This document shows, piece after piece, positions 12,333 through 23,884 of a stretch of DNA of 64,000 nt. The stretch's first letter is position 1; each line of letters opens with the position of its first letter. This DNA comes from Aureobasidium sp. EXF-3400 (lineage: Eukaryota > Ascomycota > Dothideomycetes > Dothideales > Saccotheciaceae): the NCBI GenBank assembly GCA_024195585.1, contig SWBL01000164.1:44217-108216 (forward strand), in the 5' to 3' direction. The notes under the pieces were generated by a model that worked only from the letters and a program-made list of their open reading frames with translations, did no database searches and was not told the origin of the DNA. The translations under genes were made by a program, and so were the position numbers.

Positions 12333-13155
12333 GGCGAGTCGTGTGTTTTGTCGTATGTCGAAGTAGTAATATTATGCTAGCGGCCGTCAGCAGTTGGCTA
12401 TTTCGCGGATTCGAGGCATGAGCGACACACGTATTATAAAGTGAGAAACAGGGCAAGTGTTGGAAAGCGTTTTCCCACTGACTTTCTGATTCCGGACCGC
12501 GGGTAGAGATTGGACCCGAAACAAAGGAGCAGGACTGGTTTTGGTGTTTGAAGTACGAGTGGAATCGGGGAGGGGCTGTGTTTTCGAAGTAGAGCAAAGT
12601 AGGTGCTCAAGACTTGTAATACATGTAAGCTCTGAACTAAAGACCGGCGGTTCTTGCGTGTTATCCACCTTTGCACGCGGTTCAACATCGAGACCCTGGG
12701 CAGGAACGTGACGTCTGCCGCGCCATTATCGTCATAGGAGGTGGTATGAGGCTGAACGCCAAGCACCTGCGTTTCTCAATCGCCCGCAATCAGGAGTCGC
12801 TACCAGACGCCCGCGTAATGCTATGCAGCACAAACTCGTTCATCGCCGCGAGTGTCATCGCCGGATCGTCTTGTAGAAGTCCAGGATTCGATACAGAACC
12901 TTTGAACGAAGTTATGACTAGATTCAATCTGCACTTTCTCCTGTTCTTCCCTTGACCAGCAAGGCCTTCTGCGTCTTTGTAGTTTGTTTCAGACAAAAGT
13001 GTCAAGGAGGCACAGCGGCGGTAGATAAAAAAGCATACGCGTTTGGTATCAAGTCTCCCAGCCCTGTCGCGCAAGACGGTCGTCATCAAAAAAGCATGCC
13101 AATATATCACCATCGTTCTGCCACAAAGCACTTACGCATCTCCTCATGTCCGATC
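12333..13155. other. Divergent promoter region
   Basis: About 820 bp between the membrane-protein gene (-) and the lipase gene (+). Short frames exist on both strands but none has a recognisable domain or an internally consistent gene structure. Confidence 0.45.
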
Positions 13156-14461
13156 ATGACAAGGATCATCATATTTAATATGCGCTTGCTTCTGCTATCT
13201 CTCCTGAGCGCGTTCTCAGTCGTCACGACCGCTCTACCGGCCCAGCAAGCTCCCCTACTTCGCCATGCTGCAGACAATCGCTCCGTCTCTCCCGAGCTAT
13301 TCTCTGATCTCGAAGAGCTCGCGCGTGTCGTCGACATATCTTATTGTGTAGGTCTCACCGGCATAGGCATATCAAGGCCGTTCAAATGTCTTGGTCGTTG
13401 CTCCGAGTTCCCGGATTTTGAACTTGTCAAGGTAAGAGAGTGTGTTTGTATTGACCATATTTGATCATGTGCCGACATGTTTCTAGACATGGAATACTGG
13501 ACAGTTGATGTCCGACTCTTGCGGCTACATCGCTCTATCTCACTCGCAGACGAACCCTCGCATCATCGTCGCGTTCCGTGGCACCTACTCAATCGCAAAC
13601 ACTGTTGTCGATCTCTCCACTGTACCTCAAGAGTACATTCCCTACCCTGGTGACCCGGATTCGGGAGCTTCGGAAACTGGTCACGAAGAACCAAAATGCC
13701 AAAACTGTACTGTGCACACAGGCTTCTATAGTTCTTGGAAAGTGGCTTCTTCTGCCATCCTACCAGATCTGGAAGCTGCCGTCGCTGCTTATCCCAATTA
13801 TGCTCTGACTCTTGTTGGCCATTCGCTTGGTGGTGCAGTAGCCGCACTCGCTGGACTCGAGCTCGAATCGCGTGGCTGGAATCCGACCGTCACCACCTTT
13901 GGAGAGCCCCGACTTGGAAACGCAGCCTTGAACCAATATCTTGACCAACGATTCAATCTTCTCAGCTCTACACGTGAAGTCTGGACAAACACTTTCGATG
14001 AGCGACAACTACGTTATCGTCGCGTCACTCATATAGACGACCCAGTACCTCTCTTACCACTCACAGAATGGGGATATCGCATGCATGCTGGCGAGATCTA
14101 TATTTCCAAATCAGCCTTGACCCCAGATATTGAGGACCTCCAGCACTGTGTTGGTGACGAAGACCACCGGTGCATCGCTGGGCAAGATGGCAGTCTGACA
14201 TCAGAGTCCATGCTTACCAAACGCGACGACCTCAGAGCTCAGGTTCAGCGCTCGGTCGACGACCTCGTTGAGGAGCGTGAGTTGGAGAAGCGATCTGTTG
14301 GTTCTTGGGTCGTGCCATCTCGCTACAAGTTGTGGCAGTTATTCTTCTCTCATCGTGATTACTTCTGGCGCCTTGGACTGTGTGTTCCTGGTGGAGATCC
14401 TTGGGATTGGAACCGTAAGCCATATGCACAGCTTGATGGAAACGAGCAGGAGGCTGTTTGA
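13156..14461 (+). CDS. Secreted class-3 lipase
   Basis: Two exons, 13156-13431 and 13487-14461, joined across a GTAAGA...TTCTAG intron without splitting a codon; about 416 residues. A hydrophobic signal peptide (MRLLLLSLLSAFSVVTTALP) follows the first Met; translation may instead start at the in-frame ATG at 13180. The fungal class-3 lipase fold is clear: an early IIVAFRGTYS block, the nucleophile elbow VGHSLGGAVA, the TTFGEPRLGN block that follows it, an Asp in the THIDDPVPLLP region and a His in RMHAGEIY. Cys pairs (CQNC, CVGDEDHRC) fit an extracellular protein. The C-terminal 100 residues after the catalytic domain are longer than in small Thermomyces-type lipases and have KR dibasic sites. 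Predicted role: extracellular acylglycerol or feruloyl-type ester hydrolysis. Confidence 0.88.
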
Positions 14462-15276
14462 TTATTGCGTCAGGATCAAGCAAGATTGTACCTGATACAG
14501 GGGGAGTTCTTTTCGTTGTAACTATAATATGTATTATACCACTTTAACTATGCTGCTTTGTCACTCTTATTCTCTGATGCCCTTTTCAGACTTCCCGTGA
14601 AACATAGGCAGGTGGAGTAGGAGGCCTTTGATCAATGTGTAGTGAACTATAGAGGACGCATAGTATTTTGAGATCGGACATGGAAACCAAAAGTCGTGAA
14701 TTTCGAGCAGATTATGAAGACTTATAGAGATGGCTCCCTCATGTGTGAAAGACTATTGCAAAACGATATAGGAATGCACCATACTTTGTGAAGCAGACTT
14801 AAGTCTGCTCTTGTATTACAATGTGACATCTACCTGACGTGTATACTTACTGCATTCTATATGCTGTCCAATGTACGTGTGTATGAATCAAGGTCATCGT
14901 AGTATCGAAGAAGGAGATCATGCAATATATCAGACCAAAACGTCCTATGCGTGACCCATCACCCTTGTCCCTCGGTCCAAACCCCCTACAGACGCCAAGG
15001 CAGGTATGGCATAGCAGAAACGATGAACCAAGGAAGGAAGGAAGGAAGGAATGCCTAATCGAAGCTCCTTCTAAGGACGACAGTCAGCTGATGTTGAGGT
15101 TTTGTCATTCATACAAAGAACACATCAGGTGACAAAGCCATGCTTGATCTTTAATTTGTGGCCTTTTCACATGACAAAACACGTGCGTATCGATCTTTGT
15201 TAGAGGGACCGGAGACACCAATCGCAGAATTGTCGGTACTCGAGTACTGGTATAGATGTATGGGTAGCTAGATGAC
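14462..15276. other. Convergent intergenic region with a GGAA microsatellite
   Basis: About 800 bp between the lipase (+) and the hydrolase (-) genes. It contains a short tetranucleotide tract near 15030-15051. No coding signal is seen. Confidence 0.5.
15030..15051. repeat. (GGAA)n microsatellite
   Basis: About five uninterrupted copies of GGAA in the 3' flank between the lipase and hydrolase genes. Confidence 0.8.
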
Positions 15277-16287
15277 CTACTTCAAGAGCTGGGAAACCTG
15301 CTCGTTGATAAACTTCTTGTCTTCAGCTGTGCCCGCACCGCCGCCGGCAAGATGGCCCCAAATACTCTCAATGACAGCCAATTTTCCATGTTTGAGATGC
15401 TTGACCTCCTCTTCGCTGTCCTCAGGTGGGAAATAGCAATCAGTCCTCGAAGGCATAACGAAGCTCTTTGCCTTGATGCGTCCCAAAGCTGTAGGCAAAT
15501 CTCCCTTGTCTTCAGGGAAGACAGCAGCAATGTTGCCATTCTGCCATTTCCAGAGCATGGAGAGCAAGTCGTTGGCATCGTTTGACCTCTTGTCCCACAC
15601 GTTCTGGAGGTACTGCTCTAGTGTGTCGTAGCCAACTGCTTTCCAGCATTCATTTCTGTACCATGCCTGACTGAGTGCCCAAGTCGAGTACACTCTGCCA
15701 AAGGCTCTGAGACCTCTGAGAGGTTCTTTCTTGTAGCGGCCATCCTCAAAGTCAACAGAAGATTCCAAAGCAGCTTTGGGTCCTTCCAGGAAATTGTAGT
15801 TGTGCCATGAAGTGCGTGCCGAGGTTGCTAGCATTACAGCGTGAGACACGAAGTCAGGGTACAGCACACTCATATAGTAAGCTTGCTGTCCACCCATCGA
15901 GAATCCAATGTAAGCCTCCAACTTCTTGATACCAAGACTTTGGCATAGAGCATATTGAAGCCTTATATCATCTTCATATGTCACTTTTGGGAAGTCGACT
16001 CCAGAGAACGGAACAGCTTGATTCGAAGGCGACGAACTCTCCCCACCGCCAAGTTGTCCAACAACCAAGACATGGTAGTCAGACAACGGCAATGCGCAAG
16101 ACTCAGAGTCATAAAGGAAAGAAGTCGTGGTTTCAAGTTTGCCGGCAAAACACGTCGGCATCAAAACCGTAGGCTTGGAAACGTCGCCGAGGCTCCAGTA
16201 AGCCAATTTGCCTTCAAACTCCTGCCCAGCATGCGAAGAGCCAGGGGACAGCTTAATGGTATGTGAGAAATGCTTGGTTTCGGGCAT
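15277..16287 (-). CDS. Alpha/beta hydrolase, homoserine O-acetyltransferase-like
   Basis: Single exon, 336 residues. The alpha/beta-hydrolase fold shows nucleophile Ser130 in YIGFSMGGQQA, candidate acid Asp283 in PSRTDCYFPPE and His312 in IWGHLAGG, which is the layout of the MetX/homoserine acetyltransferase-like branch. A substrate-entry block (GQLGGGESSSPSN) precedes the nucleophile. Fungal genomes carry several such hydrolases that are not the true methionine enzyme, and this one lacks the usual HALTG-type N-terminal block of MetX, so I would not assign it to methionine synthesis. No targeting signal is apparent, so it is probably cytosolic. It is divergent from nothing nearby; the sugar transporter follows on the same strand. 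Confidence 0.82.
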   Translation of the reverse strand: MPETKHFSHTIKLSPGSSHAGQEFEGKLAYWSLGDVSKPTVLMPTCFAGKLETTTSFLYDSESCALPLSDYHVLVVGQLGGGESSSPSNQAVPFSGVDFPKVTYEDDIRLQYALCQSLGIKKLEAYIGFSMGGQQAYYMSVLYPDFVSHAVMLATSARTSWHNYNFLEGPKAALESSVDFEDGRYKKEPLRGLRAFGRVYSTWALSQAWYRNECWKAVGYDTLEQYLQNVWDKRSNDANDLLSMLWKWQNGNIAAVFPEDKGDLPTALGRIKAKSFVMPSRTDCYFPPEDSEEEVKHLKHGKLAVIESIWGHLAGGGAGTAEDKKFINEQVSQLLK

Positions 16288-16722
16288 GGCGATAGCTTCT
16301 GAAACGATGATAGGTGCAATAATTCGGGCAGTCCGAGAGGTTGTTGTTTCGCAGGATGAGTAGAAGAAAGTCTGGCTAAAAGAGGAGGGAGGTCGGGAAG
16401 TGGAGTTGTGGAGGTCAAGATGTCGTGAAGGTGGGTCTCTGGAGACGAACGCCTCCGATCGGCACCAAACTTACCATTTTATCCAGAATTAAGCACCCGA
16501 GGCCAGAAACTATATTGCGATACACCGTATTCTGGTCAGTAAGCAAAGTGAATAGTGGATAATGTGTTAAGTCACAGGAGATAGAAGTGGGAACGATAAT
16601 CTGAAGTAAAAGTCATGAATTCAAAACGAATGTATATTCAGACATTCGGAACATCGTAACAACCCATTATTCACATAAATCCAACCGACCATAGTATATA
16701 GATCTAGCCATGGTATCTTGCT
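16288..16722. other. Intergenic region
   Basis: Promoter side of the hydrolase gene and 3' flank of the sugar transporter gene, both on the minus strand. No further gene is seen. Confidence 0.5.
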
Positions 16723-18349
16723 CTACAATTCTCTGTGCTCGACAGCCATGCCATCCTTCTCGGTCATGTTGACGGTTCCCAGACCACCGATCTCAGCAGC
16801 CAAGACCTTGCTCTTCTCAGTTGCAGCCGCTCCTCCCACGATTGCGCTGTCACCGTCGAAGTACTTGGCAATCTCCTCGAGAGGAGTGTTGCGGGTTTCG
16901 ATGTAGTACATCCAGACGATGAAAAGTTCGAATCCGAGCCAGCAGCAGTAGACGATGTAGTACTTCCACTCGATGGCCTTAAGGGCAATGGGGTTGACAT
17001 ATTGGTTGAAGAAGAGAGCGAGATCGACGCACAAGAACATCAGAGTCATACCCTTGGCACGGATGTTGTAAGGAAGAATCTCAACGGAGTATCCGACCAA
17101 AAGACCCGAGAAGGCGATGTTGTAGAAGACGTAGTAGATGAAGATGAAAGCAACGACGGAGTTTGCAGCAGCGTCACCTCCAGCAATCTTGAAGCGGGCG
17201 GAACAGATGGTCTGGACGATGAAGGCGAGCATCATACCGGTAGTAGAGATCAAGAACAGAGTACGACGGCCAACCTTGTCGACGAAGAAACATTGTCCAA
17301 CAGCAACGATCAGGTTGACGATTTGCAAAACACCGTTGATGATCAGCTGAGTGTTGGTGTCCTTGATGCCGATTGAGTCGAGAACGAGAGTGAGGTAGTA
17401 CGAGACCAGGCCGTTTCCTGACCATTGCGAGAAGAAGCCGACAGAGCAGAGAATGATCAGACGGTGGCGGTTACCGGGGGTCTTGAAGAGTTGGGCCCAG
17501 CCGTTGGCCTCGAATTCCTGCTCAAGCTTGATGGTGTCTCTGATCTCGGCCATCTCGAGCATGACGACTTCGTCATCCTTGTTTCCGTTGGCGTGGACGT
17601 TGGCCAGAACCTGATGTGCTTCCTCGATTTTGCCCTTGGAGATCAAGAATCTTGGTGACTCGGGAACGAACCAGATGAAGATAAGCTGGAGCACCGAAGG
17701 GAATGCTTGCACGATCGAAGGAATTCTCCAAGCCCAGTGGTTGTTGATGTGGAAGGTTCCGAAGGTAAGCCATGCAGCCACGATCGAACCAAGGTACCAG
17801 GTTGTGTTGTAGATGGTGGTGAAGAGAGCACGGTGTTGAGGGTGGGTGAGCTCGGTGAGCAGTAGAGGCGAAGCACCGTGAGCGACAGCAACACCGAATC
17901 CGATGAGGAAACGAGCGCCAATGAACATGTTCAGGTTCATAGCAGCAGACTGAATGACGACACCAACGATCATGAGAATACAACCAGTAAGGATACCAGC
18001 GCGGCGACCCAGACCATCGGCGATGTAAGGAACGACGGGAAGAGCGACAAGAGAACCGACAGACATGATGGCGTTGAGAAGACCTAGCGAGGATGCAGAT
18101 GGGTGGTGGAAATCTGTAGACGATCAGTATATATTTTGGATTCAGGATGCGAGCAGACATACCAGATTCCCAGATATCGAGAGCCTGAAGACCGTTCATC
18201 ATAGAACCATCGTAACCATTGGTGGCACTGGTGATGACGACGAACATCAAACAGATGTAGTTTCTTCTCAAACCAGGGTCAGTAAGCCAGTTGACCTTGG
18301 GAAATTCGCGTCCCGCAAGACGGAAGTGGCCTTTGGTTGCGGCCTCCAT
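16723..18349 (-). CDS. MFS sugar transporter
   Basis: Two exons on the minus strand, 18349-18163 and 18113-16723, 525 residues; the split Asp codon joins as LDIWES-D-FHHPS. Typical of the fungal sugar porter family: about 12 hydrophobic segments, the family DGLGRRAG and DKVGRRTL loops (G-R-R repeats of the two halves), PESPRFLISKGK after helix 6 and an ETRNTPLEEIAKYFDG motif at the end. It is closest in style to lactose permease/hexose transporters of Pezizomycotina; the substrate cannot be read from sequence. The early NGYDGSMMNGL motif in helix 1 is the sugar-porter hallmark. Upstream lies a 2 kb gene-poor region that probably includes a long promoter, which would suit nutrient-controlled expression (inference). 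Confidence 0.9.
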
Positions 18350-20371
18350 TTCGACTGTCTGTGGTGAAGAACGATTGATGTGTGTATAGAACGAGAGAAA
18401 AGATCAGCGAGTGCAATTGGTGCCTGTGAGACAGTGGAGTCGAGTGCCTGGCTGATCAAGTCATGGGGGTGAGGACAATGAAGCTATATATCTTAAATGA
18501 GTCTTGCAGCACAAAGCATGCCATCTCATTTAGCCGCCAGGCACGCGCACCAGCAGACCTCCATTTGAGGTGACAAAGATATCTAAACCTCGCTTGTGTC
18601 GACCCGGCGGCATGGCACATGCAAAGAGGAGGCCAGAGTGGTCTTGGCCACTATTGATTCTCGTTTACCCCACAGACATGTTCTTTTAGCCACAGCGGGG
18701 CTCCGCATGAATGGGAGACTTTGAGGGAGGTGATCGCGTGGTTTGTGGCCCGGTGGCCAAGCTATTTCGCTTGCAGAACTGGGACTAGACCACGCAGGAT
18801 CGACGTCTGATACGTCGTTGATATTAGGTTGTTAGATGGCTAGCGAACGGTGGCGTCTTAGGAGACGGAAGCGTGTCTATTGCCGTGAGCTTGTACAGAC
18901 ATGCAATGCTCTTGGATTTTGACAATAGTCGAACATTGAGTTATACAGTATGGACTCCACTCCATGCACAGTCGAAGAGATCATCGCTCGAAAATGTGGA
19001 GGAATCTGGAGAAGGGTGATCCGGCTCGCAATGTCGGTTGTTCCCCACAGCTTCATCAGAACGCCCGGAGAAGGAGTGTGGGCGGCCGAATGAGGTATAG
19101 TTGGTTTTACAGGCTGCATTGATCACAAGCACCTACATTTAGCCGGTGGGTTTTGCCTGTAGCATATCGATTCTGGTGGTCACCCATCTAACACCAAACT
19201 TGGCTCGAACAAGCTTCGTGGCATGCCTTGCGACGCCCATTATTGAAGTCCGTTACCAAAACCAGTGACGACTACAAACGATCGCAGACGTAGGTGGTAT
19301 GTTAAAGTTGTACAGGCAGATTGGCAATACCGTTGCTTGAGAGCAAGTAAGCATCTACGATGAAGAAGCCGCACAGAAAGAATATAGGCCATTGGACGAG
19401 GTCTTTAGCCAATACTTGTCTGGGCGTGTATGTTGTTATTCCTTCCTAGTCCCATGGGCCTCCTGACAGCCAAGCAATTTCCCGTGATTGAGAAATCGCT
19501 CGCATCAAACCAAATGAAGAAAGAGGTATCGCAGACTTGGAGTTTCGGGCATTACTTTTAGGTGACACGACCAGAGCATTCTCAGCATTCTTGTTGTGCT
19601 CGAAAATATATCTAAATCGAGCAAGGCTGCATAAGGCACAAGATGCACTGCAACTTGCGCAAGTATAGTACCGCCAGACACGTGCCAGGGACTTCAACTC
19701 TCGACAGAACAAGCCAGACGCGTGCGGCGGCCAGCTGGGTCAACATCGTAGCTGTGAGCCAATTACAGAACCGCTTAGACCTCTCTTCCATGGTCGCTAA
19801 ATAGGACGATTGGCTAGTCTTAGGTTCTCGACGAGCGTCTGAACGACGATAGGCTATTGTTGACGCGTCTGGCGGCTAAAGCAGTGTCCAGCATTGCAGG
19901 ATACCGGAGATTTCCACTGCAGACGAGCGGCTCAGACGAAGGCTGGAACGTTGAATCTCTTCAGGATCTACCGGGTCGCAGTAGCGTGCGATCAAGCCCT
20001 CTCTGGGGGTTCTGGGGTGATCCATGGGTCGTGGGGTCGCCCGACATGGGATGAGTTCTGGAGACACGGGCCGTGGGAGAGTGTCTAAACGTGGAGGATG
20101 CATACCATGCGGTTCGAAGGCCCGGCGTCGCCGATCTCAGTACATACAGTGGCGAGAGATTGATCTTGAGACCACTCGTACCAATGATATATTGACCAAA
20201 AGCGATGGATCAACGAATTTGTTTTTGATGATCTCGATACGGATTGGAATTGTTGTGTGATAGGCTGTTGTAGTGTGATAGCCAGAAGAGCACAGCGAGT
20301 GTATTTGTCACATGGGTTGTGTCAGACTTGTGTGGGTGTTAACGTTGCAAAACGGAGCTGAGGTGGACGCC
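18350..20371. other. 2 kb gene-poor region
   Basis: The largest gap without a supported gene in the left half of the window. Only short frames occur (the longest about 88 codons on the minus strand at 19446-19712, with no recognisable domain). I see no transposon ends, tRNA or tandem array. It probably includes the promoter of the sugar transporter. Confidence 0.4.
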
Positions 20372-20947
20372 TCAGGAGCCGGCCGTCTTCTTTTCGATCG
20401 AACTCCGAACCCATCTCACACCATCCCAGTACTCCCGCTTTCCAGTCATGATGTCCTCATTCTCGTCTTCGATGAAGGCAGAGTGACCAGTGTCGCCAAG
20501 GTGAAGGGCAGCTGTCTCTTCTAGCAGGATGCCCAGAGCAAGCAGAGCAGTTTCGTCCAGTGATTGAAAATCAATCTGCCCTTTGTCCGGGGTGGCTTTT
20601 GAGTAGAATTCGGATGCATAGCGGTGTAAGAATTTGAGTAAGTCAGAGTCTGGTAAAGGGGTGGCTGGTTGTGGAGCCTGGTAGACGTCGGATTCTTCAT
20701 ATCGCTCAGGGGCTCCATGACGGCGAAACAAGACCTCATCTGGCGGGACAGATTGCAACGAGTTCGTCTGAGTGTCCCGATACTTTGTAGCAGTGCGCTT
20801 CTCGGTTGGCAGAAGACTTTCGTAGCCAGCTTTACCAGCGACTGCTTCGTAGACAGTGATTTTGCGCCGTTTGCGAGCAACAACTTCAGGCACGACAGCA
20901 TCTTCAGGATGCTTGTAGCGCTGCAGACGCTCCGTACGGGCGTCCAT
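20372..20947 (-). CDS. Uncharacterised conserved-looking protein
   Basis: Single exon, 191 residues, beginning MDARTERLQRYKHPEDAVVP. A basic RKRRK patch near residue 26 could be a nuclear signal. The central part (ESDVYQAPQPATPLPDSDLL followed by KFLHRYASEFYSKA) and the helix DETALLALGILLEETAALHL look folded and are the sort of blocks that are conserved among fungi, and the end has WDGVRWVRS. I do not recognise a named family and assign no function. It is divergent from the CSA gene with only 192 bp between start codons, so the two probably share a promoter region. Confidence 0.7.
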   Translation of the reverse strand: MDARTERLQRYKHPEDAVVPEVVARKRRKITVYEAVAGKAGYESLLPTEKRTATKYRDTQTNSLQSVPPDEVLFRRHGAPERYEESDVYQAPQPATPLPDSDLLKFLHRYASEFYSKATPDKGQIDFQSLDETALLALGILLEETAALHLGDTGHSAFIEDENEDIMTGKREYWDGVRWVRSSIEKKTAGS

Positions 20948-21139
20948 ATTCAGCGTGCCGGCTTATAGCTACCGCAAGTCGTGTTGTGGTCGAATCTAAA
21001 AATGGGATGGTCGAAAGAAAGTAATGGCTTGGCGCGCGCGAGGTTGGAGTCGCGATTTCCAATACGTCACGCTCGGTCGCTCCTTCCTTCTCTATCAAGC
21101 AAGACTGAAGATGACTGAAGATGAATTCGTCGCCGCCGG
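20948..21139. promoter_or_regulatory. Bidirectional promoter
   Basis: 192 bp separate the start codons of the unknown 191-residue protein (-) and the CSA gene (+), so both 5' UTRs and promoters must lie here or overlap. It has a CG-rich patch (GGCGCGCGCGAGG). No specific factor site is claimed. Confidence 0.45.
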
Positions 21140-22507
21140 ATGAACTCGTTTTTGCTCAACCGCGCTCTTGGTAGCGTGAGCCCCGCTGCCCTTGCGCGCT
21201 CGCAAAACACCCGTCTCGTATACTCGATCCAGCCCGCCAGTCATGTATCACTGAGCATCAGCCCTCCGGACACGGAAAATGACGAAGACGCCCTGCAGAA
21301 TGGTGTTGCTCATCCAGCCGGGGTGAACAGCATCACCGTCGACAAGTTTGAAGGCCGATGGCTTCTGTCCGGTGGTGCAGACTCGTCCATTGGAATATGG
21401 GACCTTGAGACGCCAACCACCCAGTCCGACGAGTCGCGCGTCATTCAACCACTCGGCTATGCTTCTAAGACGTCGAAAAACGCAAACTTTGGCATCACTC
21501 ACGTGTCTTTCTATCCCTTCGACTCCCTGGCCTTCTTGTCTAGCAGCTACGACCACTCATTGAAGCTCTACTCGTCAGAGACACTCGAGACCTCGGCCGC
21601 CTTTGACCTCGAAGCCGTTGTGTATTCGCACGCCCTTTCGCCCATCGCTTCACACCTGCTGGTAGCCTGTGCCACACAACACCCTGCCGTACGTCTGGTC
21701 GATCTCCGCTCCGGTGCTAGTACCCATTCGCTTCCTGGCCACAGTGGTGCCGTGCTCTCGACTGCCTGGCACCCGAAACGTGAACACGTACTGGCCAGCG
21801 GTGGCTCTGATGGTCTGATCCGCCTGTGGGATATTCGCCGCAGCGCAAGCAGCTTGGGCGTGCTCGACATGGAGGACAGCAGGGGTGTTGGCACGCATGG
21901 CAACACCCTGCGCCGTGAGCGCGGCAAGGCTCATACAGGCGCCGTCAACGGTATAACATGGGATGAGGCAGGGGACTTCCTCGTCTCTTGCGGCCAAGAC
22001 GACAAAATACGCGTCTGGAACGCAAACACGGGTGCAAACACCCTGACCAACTTTGGCCCTGCGGTCAAGAGTTCCACCACATCCACTCTGCTGCCCCTAC
22101 TTAGCCCCACTCATCTCACCGGTCCGTCGAAGGAGATATTAATCTACCCAAACCCACGCGAACTACTGGTCTACGAGATGCACACAGGTAAACTGATCTC
22201 GCGCCTGAGGACCCCTTCATACGCTTCTGCACGCATACAAGTGGCAGCAGGATCTGGCACACGAAACGTCGTTAACAAGACAACAAGTCTGGCCTGGCGA
22301 GCCCATAACATTGAGCTCTACTCGGGTCACAACGACGGCACCATCCGCTGCTGGAAACCAAGGACATGGGAAGACTCGCTGGACGAGGAAGACGAAGATG
22401 ACGACGAAGAAGAAACAGGAGAAGATGCCATGGAACGGAAGCGTAAAAGAGATGAACTGGACGACATGGTCAACGGCCTCACCAAACGCCAAGTCACGTA
22501 TATCTAA
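21140..22507 (+). CDS. CSA/ERCC8-type WD40 repair factor
   Basis: Single exon, 455 residues. WD40 repeats are visible throughout: GGADSSIGIWDLE, SSYDHSLKLYSSE, SGGSDGLIRLWDIRRS, SCGQDDKIRVWNANTG and SGHNDGTIRCWKPRTW, with the intervening GH-containing blades. The N-terminal block FLLNRALGSVSPAAL and the AHTGAVNGITWDEAGDFLVS blade match CSA/ERCC8 (yeast Rad28), the substrate receptor of a CUL4-DDB1 ligase in transcription-coupled nucleotide excision repair. The C-terminus is a fungal-style acidic run (LDEEDEDDDEEETGED) followed by a basic KRKRDE stretch, probably nuclear. The next gene, ATG5, is convergent, with its stop only about 90 bp away, so the 3' UTRs likely overlap. Confidence 0.88.
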   Translation: MNSFLLNRALGSVSPAALARSQNTRLVYSIQPASHVSLSISPPDTENDEDALQNGVAHPAGVNSITVDKFEGRWLLSGGADSSIGIWDLETPTTQSDESRVIQPLGYASKTSKNANFGITHVSFYPFDSLAFLSSSYDHSLKLYSSETLETSAAFDLEAVVYSHALSPIASHLLVACATQHPAVRLVDLRSGASTHSLPGHSGAVLSTAWHPKREHVLASGGSDGLIRLWDIRRSASSLGVLDMEDSRGVGTHGNTLRRERGKAHTGAVNGITWDEAGDFLVSCGQDDKIRVWNANTGANTLTNFGPAVKSSTTSTLLPLLSPTHLTGPSKEILIYPNPRELLVYEMHTGKLISRLRTPSYASARIQVAAGSGTRNVVNKTTSLAWRAHNIELYSGHNDGTIRCWKPRTWEDSLDEEDEDDDEEETGEDAMERKRKRDELDDMVNGLTKRQVTYI

Positions 22508-22598
22508 TGTTAAAAATAATGAGCAATGCAATCGAAAAAGAGCTTTCTATAAGGGTATCATTCCAGCCATCCTCACTATCTCTATGTTCTGCTGTCTT

Positions 22599-23884
22599 TT
22601 ACAGCATCACAACCACGATATGTAAGAATCCATCCGTGAACGCAGCAGCCCTCATGAGATCCTCGACAGGAGCACTCATCGGCACAACCGCTCCGTGCAA
22701 CACAGGCGCTGCCAGAAGCGGGTTTCGCCTACTAGGGAACACAGTCGGCAGAATCTGGTTCAACGCCATACCTAGTGTGTTTGGTTGACCTGTTCAAAAG
22801 CACTGTCAATTTCATGTAAAGAAAACAGAAGACGAAGAAGAAGCGTATCACTTACGCGTTGTAGAAAGGGGAGCAATGAGACCTTGCACCGTTCGTATGC
22901 TAGCCTGCACTATCCCTGCTTCTGTCTCACCACCAGAACTTCGTGTCGGTGATGTGGTGGGTAGATAGATCTTGATCGGGATGTTGCGTCGGGGCGTCCC
23001 CGGCGGATTGAGCAGTTTGTTGTTGATGGTGTTGAACTTGGCAAGGTCATCTGCAAAACCGCATTCGTTGGGTCAGCATAGTATTCCCTCTTGTAGCAAA
23101 AGGGAGATGGAAGATAAATGGGTTGGGGGGGAAAGGAAGGAAGCCGACATAAAAACTCACGGTCTTGTACTGCTTGCCAAAGTGTATCAGAGTCACCTTT
23201 GCTCAGACCCATGTATACATTTCCTTTGCCATTGCGTATTACATCTGCCTGTTGTATGTCAGTATCAATTCACTCTCAGCAAAGAGTAACAAAAGAGAAG
23301 GGTAAGTATACAAACACACCTCCTTGACAGCGTTGACATAGCAATCCCTCACCACTCTCTCCTCCGCATCCAACCCCATCAACTGCTCGTCCGGAAACCC
23401 TGAATACCCCACCACCAGTTTCCAAGGCTTGCCCCTCTCCCCCTCTGCCTCTTCACTCCCATCATCGTCAGGATTCGCTGGTGGAGCTCCAGAGAACAAA
23501 TCGTGCAGTAAACCGATAGGGTAATGATACTTCAACGCCACGTTTTCGAAGGAAAGCCAGGCGGTGTGAGGAGATACAGAAGGATCAATCAAAAAGGGAG
23601 AGAAGAAGGCGTGTAACCGTGGGAGTAAGGTCGAGAGGTATGATAGGCGGGGAAGATGTATCTATGAGGATGATGGAGTTAGTCCGATATGTCGATTATG
23701 TCGAGATTATTTTCTCCTTCCTTGGTATAGACAGCGAAGGGTGAATGGAAGAAGCACACACCAGATACGGATCCACTTCGTCGACGGTCCTGCAATCTGC
23801 GCTCGCCAGTCTGATCTCCAGCGGTAAACTTCCCGCCCACACTTTCCTTTGTATGTTTGCGAGTATTGCCGGAGGCGTCGCCAT
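22599..23884 (-). CDS. ATG5: Autophagy protein Atg5
   Basis: Five exons on the minus strand: 23884-23762, 23661-23320, 23248-23161, 23050-22856 and 22771-22599, giving 306 residues with every junction in phase. The N-terminus (KVWAGSLPLEIRL, then CRTVDEVDPYL joined by splicing to IHLPRLSYLSTLLPRLHAFF) is the first ubiquitin-like fold of Atg5. Lys154 in AVKEADVIRNG, right at the exon 2/3 boundary, is the residue family members use for conjugation to Atg12. The C-terminal ubiquitin-like fold ends with PVLHGAVVPMSAPVEDLM and FLHIVVVML. Atg5-Atg12 with Atg16 drives Atg8 lipidation on the phagophore. The length is normal for filamentous fungi. An acidic insert (NPDDDGSEEAEGERGK) sits in the loop of the second exon. 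Confidence 0.93.

Noticed and set aside
12790..13131. 113-codon minus-strand frame upstream of the lipase gene
   Set aside because: It overlaps the probable lipase promoter and leader and has no domain.
15277..18349. Hydrolase plus sugar transporter as a small metabolic cluster
   Set aside because: No shared substrate or regulator can be inferred and the intergenic layout is ordinary.
19446..19712. 88-codon minus-strand frame with several cysteines
   Set aside because: No signal peptide or recognisable motif; the cysteines are clustered by local codon composition. Not supported as an effector.
23161..23248. Suspected frameshift in ATG5 exon 3
   Set aside because: Recounting the bases at 23220-23223 removed it; the exon reads ADVIRNGKGNVYMGLSKGDS without a break.
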